From: Brachypterus glaber
Lineage: Eukaryota > Arthropoda > Insecta > Coleoptera > Kateretidae
Direction of reading: 5' to 3'
NCBI GenBank assembly: GCA_958510825.1
Contig: OY294048.1
Coordinates: forward strand, 17,997,589-18,061,588
DNA: 64,000 nt
This document shows positions 9,991-18,299 of the stretch, in pieces (the first letter of the stretch is position 1; each line of letters begins with the position of its first letter). The position numbers were made by a program, and so were the translations under genes. The notes beneath the pieces were generated by a model. It was not told where the DNA came from and searched no databases. It saw only the letters and a list, made by a program, of their open reading frames with translations.

Positions 9991-10588
9991 TTGAACATAT
10001 AACATTTTAAATTATATATATATATATATGTTATTCTATTCTATGTTTTGTGATAATATAATTTGTTTTAAAACAAAAAAACACTCATAGGGGGTAACCA
10101 CCCTAAGAACAAAAATGTTAACTTGCTTAAATAAGATTAACGTTCTTGTCACTAGGGCATTGGTTTTGAGTAAATTCTTGTTATTTTAATGTTAGAGATG
10201 TTTTTGTTCTGATATTTCTTTGATTGGTTTAACGATTGTATCCTAGTTACCTTTTAAAGAAATTAAGGATTTGGCAGTCCAATCCGAACAAAAAACACTC
10301 TCAGGTGTCACGAAGATGCTCCCTTTAACGGACCTGAATTAACCTGAGCGCCATAAATTTTACCTGTGGTATACTGACGGGCAGATACCCTATGGTTAAA
10401 CAACCCGGTAACATAATATTTTATTTTTTGTAATTTCATTTTTATAATTTTAAACTTTTCGAATAAGTGTAATATTTTTAAAAATAATTTTTAAAATATT
10501 AAGCTTATAATATTTTTAAGATTAAAGACGACTGTAGTTTGTAGGTTTTAAATAAAATATTTTATTTGATTAACAAATTTTTATTTTT
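9991..10588. other. intergenic spacer between the left arm and the leftward gene block
   Basis: No gene. It contains a TA microsatellite (about 10013-10029) and a GC-richer stretch (10080-10420) with two related words, AAAAAACACTCATAGG and AAAAAACACTCTCAGG, about 215 bp apart. A self-complementary pair CTCAGGT...ACCTGAG occurs near 10300-10350. It is the point where the outer rightward genes meet the end of the leftward block, so poly(A) signals from both sides probably lie here. Confidence 0.4.
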
Positions 10589-11212
10589 TTACATCTCCAT
10601 AGAGTTTATCTTATCTAAGTTTATTTTAATTACATCGGGATAAAATTGTAGTAATTCTAAGAATATTAAATAATTATTGGAATTAAAAAAAAGTGATGAA
10701 AGTTTATCCAATTCTTGCATAATATCATCAAACTGAGATATAATTGGTAAAGCGTTAGTATAAAAAAATTTAAAATCTAAATTTTTTAAATACTTTAAGC
10801 GATAGTTAATTAGAATTTGCAAAGATAAAATTTCATCAATACATTCTTTAGAAAAAATAATAGTTTTTTCTTTTTTCTCAAGTTTTAAATATTCTTGATC
10901 CTCTGTAGATTTGGTTAAATTATAGAGGTTAACTTCAAAATTTAATTGGTCCTGGTTATTCTCCAACAAAATTTTAATATTATCCAAGAAATCATACCAA
11001 TCCAAGTCCAATAAAGAAATGGTTTGATCGCTCTGTATAAATCTTAAACATGGCTCAAATCCCATAGCTACATTTAGACCAGTAGATATTTTCAAGTCAC
11101 ATGCTTTTGAAAAATACAATGTTTCATTTAACAGTTGTTTGTCGATTTCATCTTCGTAACACAATAATATATCGTTTACAAGATCAAAATAATCGGTCAT
11201 TAAGGACATCAT
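10589..11212 (-). CDS. unknown 207-aa Polinton protein
   Basis: An intact, acidic, Leu/Ile-rich frame predicted largely alpha-helical, with no membrane segment. It contains GLNVAMGFEPCLRFIQSD followed by an SLLDLDWYDFLDNI segment. In other insect Polintons I recall similar small proteins with an EPCLR-type core next to a W-containing helix, of unknown function. It is the last gene of the leftward block, 60 bp downstream of the integrase, and probably shares its transcript. A late or regulatory role is possible, but nothing in the sequence fixes it. Confidence 0.6.
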   Translation of the reverse strand: MMSLMTDYFDLVNDILLCYEDEIDKQLLNETLYFSKACDLKISTGLNVAMGFEPCLRFIQSDQTISLLDLDWYDFLDNIKILLENNQDQLNFEVNLYNLTKSTEDQEYLKLEKKEKTIIFSKECIDEILSLQILINYRLKYLKNLDFKFFYTNALPIISQFDDIMQELDKLSSLFFNSNNYLIFLELLQFYPDVIKINLDKINSMEM

Positions 11213-11272
11213 TATACTTTACAATCTCAAAGAATACTAATTAAAAAAATATTTATTTTACTTAATATAGAT

Positions 11273-12205
11273 CTAAACGAAATCTTTTTTGGATATCCAT
11301 TCATCATGTGACTTATCCAAACCAAGGTATCGAACCTTTACCTTTGTGCCTTTTTTCTGTAGAATTTTTGAGATAAGATACACATCGGGATACATAACCT
11401 TAGAAATTTCAAAATTATAAAAACGGCCTTTTATTGATTCTTTTTTTTGATCCTCCAGAATATAAGTTGGGGGGTTAGTAAACTTGATTTCCTTAATGGA
11501 AAAAATTTCGTTCGACCAAGAGGGTTGATATCCTTTGCTAAAGGCCTCTCTATATTTACTTATTCTAACAAAGTCACCAATTTTATAAAGCGGTTTTACA
11601 ACTTTTTTTGGAAAACTGTAGGACTGTAATAATATTGTTTTTTCATTTTTTTTATTAACGTCTTTAGGTTTAAAACCAGTTGTAGAATGTACAGTGTTAT
11701 TATAACTATTTACTATATTTTTAAAAATATCCACCCATTTATAACTTCCTTGTAAGGAAAATTGACGCCACATTATATTCTTTAAAGTGCGATTTACCCT
11801 CTCTACTATTGATGCTTTAATATTTGAATAAGTACTGTAATGATTTATTTTATACTCTTGCATTAATTGCCTAAAATCTTTGTTATAAAATTCCCGCCCC
11901 ATATCGGTTTGTAGATTGTTAGGGCCTTTTTTGTTAGTTAACAAAATAGATTTCATAGCAGTTGTAACATCTTTACCCTTTTTACTTTTTAAAGGTTCTA
12001 ACCATACAAATTTAGAAAACGCATTTATTACAACTAAAATATATTTATATCCCTTATTAATTTTCGAGTAAGGGATCATTTCAACTAGATCAGCAACCCA
12101 TAAATCATTTAAACCTTTAATAATTACCCTACATCGTTTAAATTTTTTTCTTGCAGGTTTGTGAAGTTCAGTAACAACTTGCTCCTTAATATTACTGTTT
12201 TTCAT
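11273..12205 (-). CDS. Polinton integrase (retroviral-type, chromodomain tail)
   Basis: A 310-aa DDE-superfamily integrase that would cut and join the element's ends to chromosomal DNA and create the 6-bp duplication. The catalytic core carries D39 (DLWVADLVEM), D101 (LQTDMGREFY) and E135 (ASIVERVNRTLK), all present. Residues 275-310 (VYLISKILQ...KVKVRYLGLDKSHDEWI) look like a chromodomain that may guide targeting. No HHCC zinc finger is seen upstream of D39, and the protein starts shortly before it, at ELHKPARKKF. The ATG overlaps the end of the fibre-like gene by 14 bp, so they probably share a transcript. The frame is intact and probably functional. Confidence 0.93.
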   Translation of the reverse strand: MKNSNIKEQVVTELHKPARKKFKRCRVIIKGLNDLWVADLVEMIPYSKINKGYKYILVVINAFSKFVWLEPLKSKKGKDVTTAMKSILLTNKKGPNNLQTDMGREFYNKDFRQLMQEYKINHYSTYSNIKASIVERVNRTLKNIMWRQFSLQGSYKWVDIFKNIVNSYNNTVHSTTGFKPKDVNKKNEKTILLQSYSFPKKVVKPLYKIGDFVRISKYREAFSKGYQPSWSNEIFSIKEIKFTNPPTYILEDQKKESIKGRFYNFEISKVMYPDVYLISKILQKKGTKVKVRYLGLDKSHDEWISKKDFV

Positions 12206-14093
12206 AATATATGGGCAAAAGTAACAGTAATTCCAGATAAATATTTCCTTGCGCCTTACGATCTAGTGTTGCAATAGAAAAAGTGTCAATTTTCGTAACG
12301 TCTCTGCTATTTAAATTACTTAAACCAAGCTCGGTGGTAGAATAATAATCCTTATCATTTAAAATGACAATGGCAGGAGGCCCACTATATTTTACTTTTT
12401 TTAGTACTGCCTTGTTGAAAGGAAGCTGAAACGTCTCTTTTAGGTTTTGTAATTTGTATAAATAATATTTAGATTTTACTGAATAATGTGAAGCAATAAA
12501 TGTTTTGTCAGTAACTGCATTACCAGTAATTATAAATACACTTTCATAAAATAATTTCTGAATTTTTGAATCCACAATCATTTCATTATATTGAATTTTT
12601 TTCTTATTACTTAACATAGTTTGTTCGTTTTTCTTAATTTTTTCATTTAGTTCAGAGTGTATTTTTAAAGAATTTTCAAAATCATTTTCAAGTTTAATTA
12701 TTTTGTCATCTACAGTCTGAATTAGTAATTCAGTGCTGGTTACTTTATTTTGAAAACCATCAAGTATCCCTTTTTGGTTAACACTTTTTTCAGATAAAGT
12801 TTGAATTTCTGTGTTGATGTTTTTTAAAGAGTTTTCACAGTTTTCTTTAAGTTTGTTCAGTCTTTCATTCATATTCTGAGTTAATAAGTCACTGTTGGTA
12901 ACTTTATTTTGAAAACCATCAAGTATCCCTTTTTGGTTAACACTTTTTTCAGATAAAGTTTGAATTTCTGTGTCGATGTTTTTTAAAGAGTTTTCAAAGT
13001 TTTCTTTAAGTTTATCCAGACTTTCTTTCATATTCTGAGTTAATAAGTCACTGTTGGTAACTTTATTTTGAAAACCGTCAAGTATCCCTTTTTGGTTAAC
13101 ACTTTGTTCAGACAAATTTTGAATTTCTGTGTTGATGTTTTTTAAAGAGGTTTCAAAGTTTTCTTTAAGTTTATCCAGACTTATATCCATATTCTGAATT
13201 GTTAAGTCACTGCTGCCTGCTGAATTTTTCTCAGAAAAATTTTGAATTTCTGTTGCGATATTTTTTATAGACGTTTCAAAATTATCTTTTAGTTTAATTA
13301 TTTTGTCATCTATAGTCTGGATAGATAATTCAGTGCTGATTACTTTATTTTGAAAACTATCAAAGATCCCTTTTTGATTAATATTTTGCTCAGACAAATT
13401 TTGAATTTCTATTCCAATGTTTTTTAAAGAGTTTTCAAAGTTTTCTTTAAGTTTATCCAGTTTTTCATTCATATTCTGAGTTAATAAGCCACTGTTGGTA
13501 ACTTTATTTTGAAAACTATCAAGTATACCTTTTTGGTTTTCACTTTGTTCAGACAAATTTTGAATTTCTTTTACAATATTTTCTTTAACCTTTGTAAATT
13601 CATCTAACTTCTCTTCAAATGTCTTAATTTTTTTTGAACTGGATCCTTCTTCTGATTCCACGCTAAGTCTTTTATTAAGTTGTTGAGTAAAATCCTTATT
13701 TATTTTAGTTTCCAGATCAGAGGATTTTTCTGTTATGATTTTATTAACAACAGTAAATACATCCTTATTTTTTGTATTAATTATTTCACCTATCCTATTA
13801 TCTAAATTATTCTTTTCAATATTTGATTTTATTTTTTCGACATTTTCCAAAGATTTTTGATAAATATTATCTACATAATATTTATTGGTTGCATCAAATT
13901 TATTTTTGGGAATTTCTAAATTAATTATTCTTTTATTTTTCATGTCATAATTATCTCCGGAATTTAAAAATTTTTGGTTAGAAATCACATTTTGTGAATC
14001 AACCGAGGGAGTTTCCGTATGAATTAAATTTGTTTTCTCAGAGTAATTATATTTCACATCTAAATAATGTCTACCAAACTTATCGATAGGCAT
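12192..14093 (-). CDS. coiled-coil fibre-like structural protein with 53-aa repeats
   Basis: A 633-aa protein. Residues 51-76 (DMKNKRIINL...ATNKYYVDN) resemble the attachment motif found near the N-terminus of phage tail fibres. Residues about 160-490 are seven tandem units, mostly 53 aa (159 bp), each with DKLKENFENSLKNI, EIQNLSEQ and FQNKVT segments; one unit is shortened. The heptad-like pattern predicts a long coiled coil. Residues about 510-633 form a non-repetitive, beta-rich C-terminal domain. An N-terminal anchor, a rod and a distal knob are the plan of viral fibres, so a trimeric vertex fibre or spike is the best guess. It lies between the integrase and the DUF8207 gene. Homology to adenovirus fibre is not shown. 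Confidence 0.65.
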   Translation of the reverse strand: MPIDKFGRHYLDVKYNYSEKTNLIHTETPSVDSQNVISNQKFLNSGDNYDMKNKRIINLEIPKNKFDATNKYYVDNIYQKSLENVEKIKSNIEKNNLDNRIGEIINTKNKDVFTVVNKIITEKSSDLETKINKDFTQQLNKRLSVESEEGSSSKKIKTFEEKLDEFTKVKENIVKEIQNLSEQSENQKGILDSFQNKVTNSGLLTQNMNEKLDKLKENFENSLKNIGIEIQNLSEQNINQKGIFDSFQNKVISTELSIQTIDDKIIKLKDNFETSIKNIATEIQNFSEKNSAGSSDLTIQNMDISLDKLKENFETSLKNINTEIQNLSEQSVNQKGILDGFQNKVTNSDLLTQNMKESLDKLKENFENSLKNIDTEIQTLSEKSVNQKGILDGFQNKVTNSDLLTQNMNERLNKLKENCENSLKNINTEIQTLSEKSVNQKGILDGFQNKVTSTELLIQTVDDKIIKLENDFENSLKIHSELNEKIKKNEQTMLSNKKKIQYNEMIVDSKIQKLFYESVFIITGNAVTDKTFIASHYSVKSKYYLYKLQNLKETFQLPFNKAVLKKVKYSGPPAIVILNDKDYYSTTELGLSNLNSRDVTKIDTFSIATLDRKAQGNIYLELLLLLPIYYEKQ

Positions 14094-14127
14094 CTTGACT
14101 AGAACTAACCTAATTTTATTTGTTTTT

Positions 14128-15231
14128 TTATTTTATAATTTTTTTTTCTCGGAGTTCTTCAACTATAGATATAATTTCATTATTATGCCCCGTATGTCCA
14201 GCCATTTGTGAGGCAATTAAAAGTTTTAGGCGTTCAATGATTTCATTAGGGTCATCAAAATATATATAATCAATTTTTTTTTTTGAGAGGTCAAGCATTA
14301 AACCTTTTCCAGTTTTATTTTTTGAACTTCTCAGATTTTTTGGACTCCTGTAAACAATGTTTTTTTGGCTTAAAATCCCCTTTTGGACTAAAAATGGTCT
14401 TATTATATTATTATATTTGTCTGTATTTGATGCTTGAATGCTCTCAGTTTCGTTATAGTTTTTACGATATGCATTAGTTCGCTTTAAAATATCCATATAA
14501 TTTTCTAAATCGCTTTTATGATATCCAATAGGATGTTTTTTAAAAAGTAATTCATAAAGTCCCACTGTTCCAGGATATTGAACATTTTCTACAACTACAT
14601 CCTTTCCTTTAAAATTTAATAAACTGTTCGCTATTTTATACACATCTGAATCTGGTGAATATTTAATTCCATACTTAAAATCAAACTGATTTTCAGTATC
14701 ATGAATACATTCATCAATATACCTCCGAGGTAAAGGATCAAATTGAGAAAGGTAGTCCTGATAAGTCGCGGCGGTAGATAAATTTTGAACTTGTTCAAGA
14801 AGACTAGTTTCTTTATTTAAATCAACATCACTGTCATCCTCTTGTATTGTTTTATCCTCTATATATTGATCCTTTAAAAACGATGGTGTTGTCATAGGCA
14901 AAACAGGTTGATATTTTGTAGTTCTGGGTGTTGCAAATTGTGTCGCATCTGCTTGATTTTCGTGAAATTTATTTTGTAAGGTTGAATGTAAAAATGAAAT
15001 ATCTTTGGTTTGATCTGATTTAACTGCGCCTGGTAATTCTTCTAGTTTTTCCCTTTTAATATTTGTATCTGGTATTATATTTTTTAGAAATTTTTCTAAT
15101 GGTTCCGTAATTGGTTTACTTCGAAGTTTTAATTCCCTTTCCGATTGCGCTAAATCAGATTTTAAAGTACGATATTTTTGTTTAATAGATTTTCTTGTGT
15201 TAATTAATTCTTTAGCTAAACGTTCGTTCAT
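14128..15231 (-). CDS. DUF8207-type Polinton protein
   Basis: 367 aa. The N-terminal 60 residues are basic and helical (RKSIKQKYRTLKSDLAQSER), and residues 60-150 are low-complexity and acidic. Residues 180-250 and the C-terminus hold the conserved blocks I associate with DUF8207 proteins, frequent in arthropod Polinton-like loci: FDFKYGIKYSPDSD, QYPGTVGLYELLFKKHP and, near the end, DYIYFDDPNEIIERLKLLI then ASQMAGHTGHNNEIISI. Its biochemical role is unknown. A virion or minor structural role is suggested by its place between the fibre-like and capsid genes. A TATA/initiator pair lies upstream at 15254-15291. The frame is intact. Confidence 0.8.
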   Translation of the reverse strand: MNERLAKELINTRKSIKQKYRTLKSDLAQSERELKLRSKPITEPLEKFLKNIIPDTNIKREKLEELPGAVKSDQTKDISFLHSTLQNKFHENQADATQFATPRTTKYQPVLPMTTPSFLKDQYIEDKTIQEDDSDVDLNKETSLLEQVQNLSTAATYQDYLSQFDPLPRRYIDECIHDTENQFDFKYGIKYSPDSDVYKIANSLLNFKGKDVVVENVQYPGTVGLYELLFKKHPIGYHKSDLENYMDILKRTNAYRKNYNETESIQASNTDKYNNIIRPFLVQKGILSQKNIVYRSPKNLRSSKNKTGKGLMLDLSKKKIDYIYFDDPNEIIERLKLLIASQMAGHTGHNNEIISIVEELREKKIIK

Positions 15232-15253
15232 GTTTTTGTGTTAAAAGACCACA

Positions 15254-15291
15254 CTTAACTAAAACTATTACTTTTAGAATAACTTTATATA
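15254..15291 (-). promoter_or_regulatory. putative promoter of the DUF8207 gene
   Basis: On the minus strand TATATAAAG (15283-15291) is followed about 30 bp later by TTTAGTTAAG, an arthropod initiator-like sequence, and about 25 bp further by the ATG at 15231. The spacing fits a core polymerase II promoter. Confidence 0.5.
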
Positions 15292-15329
15292 CAGGTTGAA
15301 ATAAAACGAAAAATTATTAAAAAAAATAT

Positions 15330-15779
15330 TTAATTATTCACTAAAAAGTTATTATACAGAAAATATACATTAGATAGGGAACACACACAGAAATCATTGT
15401 TATGATAAAAACAAAGTGGTTTTGATTTTTGAATAGCTGGTATTTCATTCAATTCAACTACTGTTTTTTTTGTTAGTTTTTTAATATATGCAGCTTTCTC
15501 TGTTCCTTTGATGAAAATTTTCTCAGCATTTTTACAAAGGTCTCTGATAATATTTTGAGAATTATAAGCTAATATATATCCTGTGTCCCACTTAATACAA
15601 TGATGATTTTTGATATTCCACTGAGCCTGTTGTTGTAAATATTTTGGTAAATCCTTAAATTTAAATGGTGCCTTAAAAACGTAGTGACTTACTCTAAATC
15701 CATCAAAAGCTGCAAGTTCCTTAATTAAAAATCGATTACCTTCTAATTTAAATGCCTGAAAATCTATAACTAAACTCAT
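15330..15779 (-). CDS. conserved 149-aa Polinton protein of unknown function
   Basis: Intact frame starting MSLVIDFQAFKLEGNRFLIK, a pattern I recognise from small proteins common in insect Polinton loci (F-x-KELA-x-F/L-D, then HYVFKAPFKF). Other blocks are NIKNHHCIKWDTGYI, EKIFIKGTEKAAYIKKL and a C-terminal Cys/His cluster (CFYHNNDFCVC). The opening beta strand with Asp, the KG-x-EK block and the terminal Cys/His cluster would fit an RNase H-like nuclease with a metal site, but that is speculation. It lies 12 bp downstream of the major capsid gene and is probably co-transcribed. Confidence 0.7.
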   Translation of the reverse strand: MSLVIDFQAFKLEGNRFLIKELAAFDGFRVSHYVFKAPFKFKDLPKYLQQQAQWNIKNHHCIKWDTGYILAYNSQNIIRDLCKNAEKIFIKGTEKAAYIKKLTKKTVVELNEIPAIQKSKPLCFYHNNDFCVCSLSNVYFLYNNFLVNN

Positions 15780-15791
15780 TATTTTTTTTAA

Positions 15792-17015
15792 TTATAAATG
15801 TTTAACAATTTTTGTTAACGGATTGTAACTTATTAATTTTTCATGTAAAATTAAACAATAAGCTGAAGTTTCCTTGGGAACATTTACAGAGGTCTCAAAT
15901 TCAACTCTAAGTGTGATAGGTCCACTTTGAATTGATTCTTTTTGTCGTAAACAGTCAATATATGTAATAGGTGCTATACTTTTAAATTCTGTTGGTGTAA
16001 ATAGAGGAATATTTGCAAGGTCATAATATGAACTTCTAAACTTTGCAAACATTTCATAAAGTTGAGCAAACTTATTATTTTCGAAATCTATAAACAGATC
16101 ATTACAAGGATATCTCTCTGAATTTAAAAACACCCTTATATCTCGAAGTTTGCAGTCATCAAATTTACTCATGTCTTTTGACACGACATCCCTTCTCCTT
16201 GTTTGAAAAGCTATAATAATATGTCTCGGTGTTTCCAGTCTTGTGCTAGTCTTAACTGACCAATTATGTCTATTTGTGTCCAATAATTCAGGATATTCAA
16301 CAAGTTCCCAACTTCTAAAGCCAATTTTTATATCAACATTTTTATCAATTAGTTTTGTCAGAGCAATTTCTTCAGCTAAACCAACAGATACGTGAGGTAT
16401 TTTCCAAGAAAGTTTCATAAGTTCAATTTTAGGTTCTTCTGTACCTGTCGTACCAGTATATAATACAGAATTTAAATCATTATTACTGCGAACTATTATT
16501 AATTCCTGTTTAGCATTAATCAATATCTTTCGAAAATCCTCAAAAAAACCCATTAATGTAGACAATTCAATAACTACATTGAAATTTCCGTTTTTATCTA
16601 CTAGAATAGGTTCTGTATATTTGGATTTGGGAAACCATCCTGCATTTTCCAGTTTGACTGTGTCACCAACACAAAATGAGAGATAACCTTTTAAAGTTGA
16701 GGTTAATCCAACGTCTCTAACTGAATCAACTTGTTGCCCATTTATTAAGTATCGGATTTCTTTAAAAAGAAAAGCTACCCCGTTATTTATTAGCGTTAAA
16801 TTTTTAGTTACACTGCCATCAGATTTTGTTAGTTTTCCCTCGATATTTAAAAAACTTTCACAAGGTAACGTAAATTTATCTGCGCCCGGTATAGCTATTA
16901 TTATTTCATCATTATTGCCTAACTTATTGGGTAAATATGGTTCATATGTATGATATTGTAAACTAGTTATTGAATTATCAATATAGAGATTTTCCGTTAC
17001 ATTTAAAATACTCAT
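15792..17015 (-). CDS. major capsid protein (double jelly-roll)
   Basis: A 407-aa protein matching the double-jelly-roll-like domain family common in arthropod Polintons. Recognisable blocks are NLYIDNSITSLQYHTYEPYL at the N-terminus, a central LINGQQVDSVRDVG, then NRHNWSVKTSTRLETPRHI (near 242), FQTRRRDVVSKDMSKFDDCK, LRDIRVFLNSERYPCNDLFI and, near the C-terminus, LRVEFETSVNVPKETSAYCL. Such proteins form trimeric capsomers of an icosahedral shell, as in adenovirus hexon and PRD1 P3. At 407 aa it is shorter than vertebrate Polinton capsid proteins of about 600 aa. The frame is intact. It is immediately preceded by the tiny basic gene and the penton-like gene. Confidence 0.88.
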   Translation of the reverse strand: MSILNVTENLYIDNSITSLQYHTYEPYLPNKLGNNDEIIIAIPGADKFTLPCESFLNIEGKLTKSDGSVTKNLTLINNGVAFLFKEIRYLINGQQVDSVRDVGLTSTLKGYLSFCVGDTVKLENAGWFPKSKYTEPILVDKNGNFNVVIELSTLMGFFEDFRKILINAKQELIIVRSNNDLNSVLYTGTTGTEEPKIELMKLSWKIPHVSVGLAEEIALTKLIDKNVDIKIGFRSWELVEYPELLDTNRHNWSVKTSTRLETPRHIIIAFQTRRRDVVSKDMSKFDDCKLRDIRVFLNSERYPCNDLFIDFENNKFAQLYEMFAKFRSSYYDLANIPLFTPTEFKSIAPITYIDCLRQKESIQSGPITLRVEFETSVNVPKETSAYCLILHEKLISYNPLTKIVKHL

Positions 17016-17016
17016 T

Positions 17017-17193
17017 TTAAATTAGTAAGGTAAAGCCTAAAGATTTTAAAAACCGATGATTTTTCGGTGTTATCTGTTTAACGTTTGTTTTAGAAATGCG
17101 TTTTTTCGAAACTTTCTTTTTTTTATACTTTCCTTCATCTAATTTAAAATTATTAGAACTAGTAGTAAAAGAAGGATTATATTTAGTAACCAT
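17017..17193 (-). CDS. tiny basic protein between the capsid genes (possible core protein)
   Basis: 58 codons. The ATG (17191-17193) overlaps the end of the penton-like gene by 11 bp, and its stop lies one base before the major capsid ATG, so it fits exactly into the gap. It is strongly basic, with a KYKKKKVSKKR block followed by KTNVKQITPKNHR. Adenoviruses and related elements carry small basic DNA-condensing proteins (pX/mu, pVII) near their capsid genes, so a similar role is plausible. No family match was recognised. The tight spacing is the main argument that it is real. Confidence 0.6.
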   Translation of the reverse strand: MVTKYNPSFTTSSNNFKLDEGKYKKKKVSKKRISKTNVKQITPKNHRFLKSLGFTLLI

Positions 17194-17884
17194 TTTTACT
17201 TTTAATTTTTTTCACGTGTAGTCTTATTGTTATCACTTCATCATTAAAATTGATGAGATCACCATCTTGATCAAGTATTTTAAGGGATATGTTCGTTATA
17301 GTTTTCACGTTTATGGGAAAATATAAAATTGTTTCAGGTCTTTCCACTATTTTATAACCAACAGGAACTATGGGAAAGAATTGATGAATAATATGAACAG
17401 GTTTTCCGTTTAAATAGGATCCTTCTGCTATATTACAATCTATACAAATTGCATTTATTTTTAAAATTTCTGCTGGATGATCTGAATCATATGCAGTTCC
17501 TGCTTCTAAAGTTTTATTTTCAAAACCTAAAATTTTTCCGATGGAATCGTCTTTGAAAATTATCTTTTCTGTACATCTGATATATGTATGTAATGTATTG
17601 TTATTTCCATATAAAACAAGCAATATTTTACCCGTGCTAAGTTCCCTATGTAAAAATTTATATAAATCGGATATCTCGTAAGACCCAGTTGGTATAGTCA
17701 CAAATGTATTTTCATCTCTATAATAAAATTTATTATTTTTTTCGTCAATATTAGGAATAGAGTAAAAAGTCTCAAAATTTGATAATCCTATAACATAATC
17801 ACTATTTTCGTCTAAATAAATCGGGGGGTTAAAAACAGCACTTAATACCGATTTTTTATCCGAAAGAGCTAATGTAAAAGACAT
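17183..17884 (-). CDS. minor capsid (penton-like) protein
   Basis: A 233-aa protein of the Polinton minor-capsid type, predicted to form single jelly-roll pentamers at the icosahedral vertices. Blocks typical of the arthropod family as I know it are YVIGLSNFETFYSIPNIDEK, FYYRDENTFVTIPTGSYEI, SIGKILGFENKTLEAG, ICIDCNIAEGSYLNGKPVHI and a C-terminal ILDQDGDLINFNDEVITIRL. The frame is intact. It lies 33 bp downstream of the protease and overlaps the tiny basic gene, in a capsid operon-like order: protease, penton, basic protein, hexon-like. Confidence 0.82.
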   Translation of the reverse strand: MSFTLALSDKKSVLSAVFNPPIYLDENSDYVIGLSNFETFYSIPNIDEKNNKFYYRDENTFVTIPTGSYEISDLYKFLHRELSTGKILLVLYGNNNTLHTYIRCTEKIIFKDDSIGKILGFENKTLEAGTAYDSDHPAEILKINAICIDCNIAEGSYLNGKPVHIIHQFFPIVPVGYKIVERPETILYFPINVKTITNISLKILDQDGDLINFNDEVITIRLHVKKIKSKNGY

Positions 17885-17916
17885 TACAATTCAAGTGATA
17901 TTATTCAACTAATTTT

Positions 17917-18213
17917 TTAATTATTTTTACTGTTCTTATAAAGAAATGATAAACATAAATGACCACAATTATAAAGATTGAATTTTTGTTTCCGTTCATA
18001 ATTATATTTAACATTCTTGACGTTACCATCACTAAAAAAATATTTAATTAATTCTTCGGGAGGTCTTAAGTTTCCGTACGAATCAAAGTACTGTATTTCC
18101 CTATTCTTTTTTTGTACATACGTTACCCAATGGCTGCCAGGTCCAGAAGATACATCTAAATTTACGATACCACATTCATTTTTTCTAATTCTTTTTGGTA
18201 GATTATCCCGCAT
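17917..18213 (-). CDS. adenain-like cysteine protease, start codon apparently lost
   Basis: A maturation protease of the adenovirus/SUMO-protease (C5/C48) fold that processes virion proteins. The catalytic set is present in the 98 residues read from the ATG at 18211-18213: His28 (GPGSHWVTY), Asp44 (QYFDSYG) and Cys83 (YNCGHLC). The frame stays open for 27 further codons upstream, and the peptide there looks like the family's usual N-terminal helix. It contains no ATG; an ATA (18292-18294) sits where the start is expected, and a stop follows a few codons further up. So the gene is either damaged at its start, begins internally, or uses a non-AUG or spliced start. It overlaps the very end of the PLA2 exon 2. 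Confidence 0.8.
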   Translation of the reverse strand: MRDNLPKRIRKNECGIVNLDVSSGPGSHWVTYVQKKNREIQYFDSYGNLRPPEELIKYFFSDGNVKNVKYNYERKQKFNLYNCGHLCLSFLYKNSKNN

Positions 18214-18299
18214 AAATACACCGCGAAAATTTGGAATTTTTAGTTCTTTTACAATTTTTAATAAATCAAAATTTGTAAGTGGCCGATGTGGTATTTTCT

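Noticed and set aside
11447..11629. Plus-strand 60-codon frame
   Set aside because: Antisense shadow of the integrase gene.
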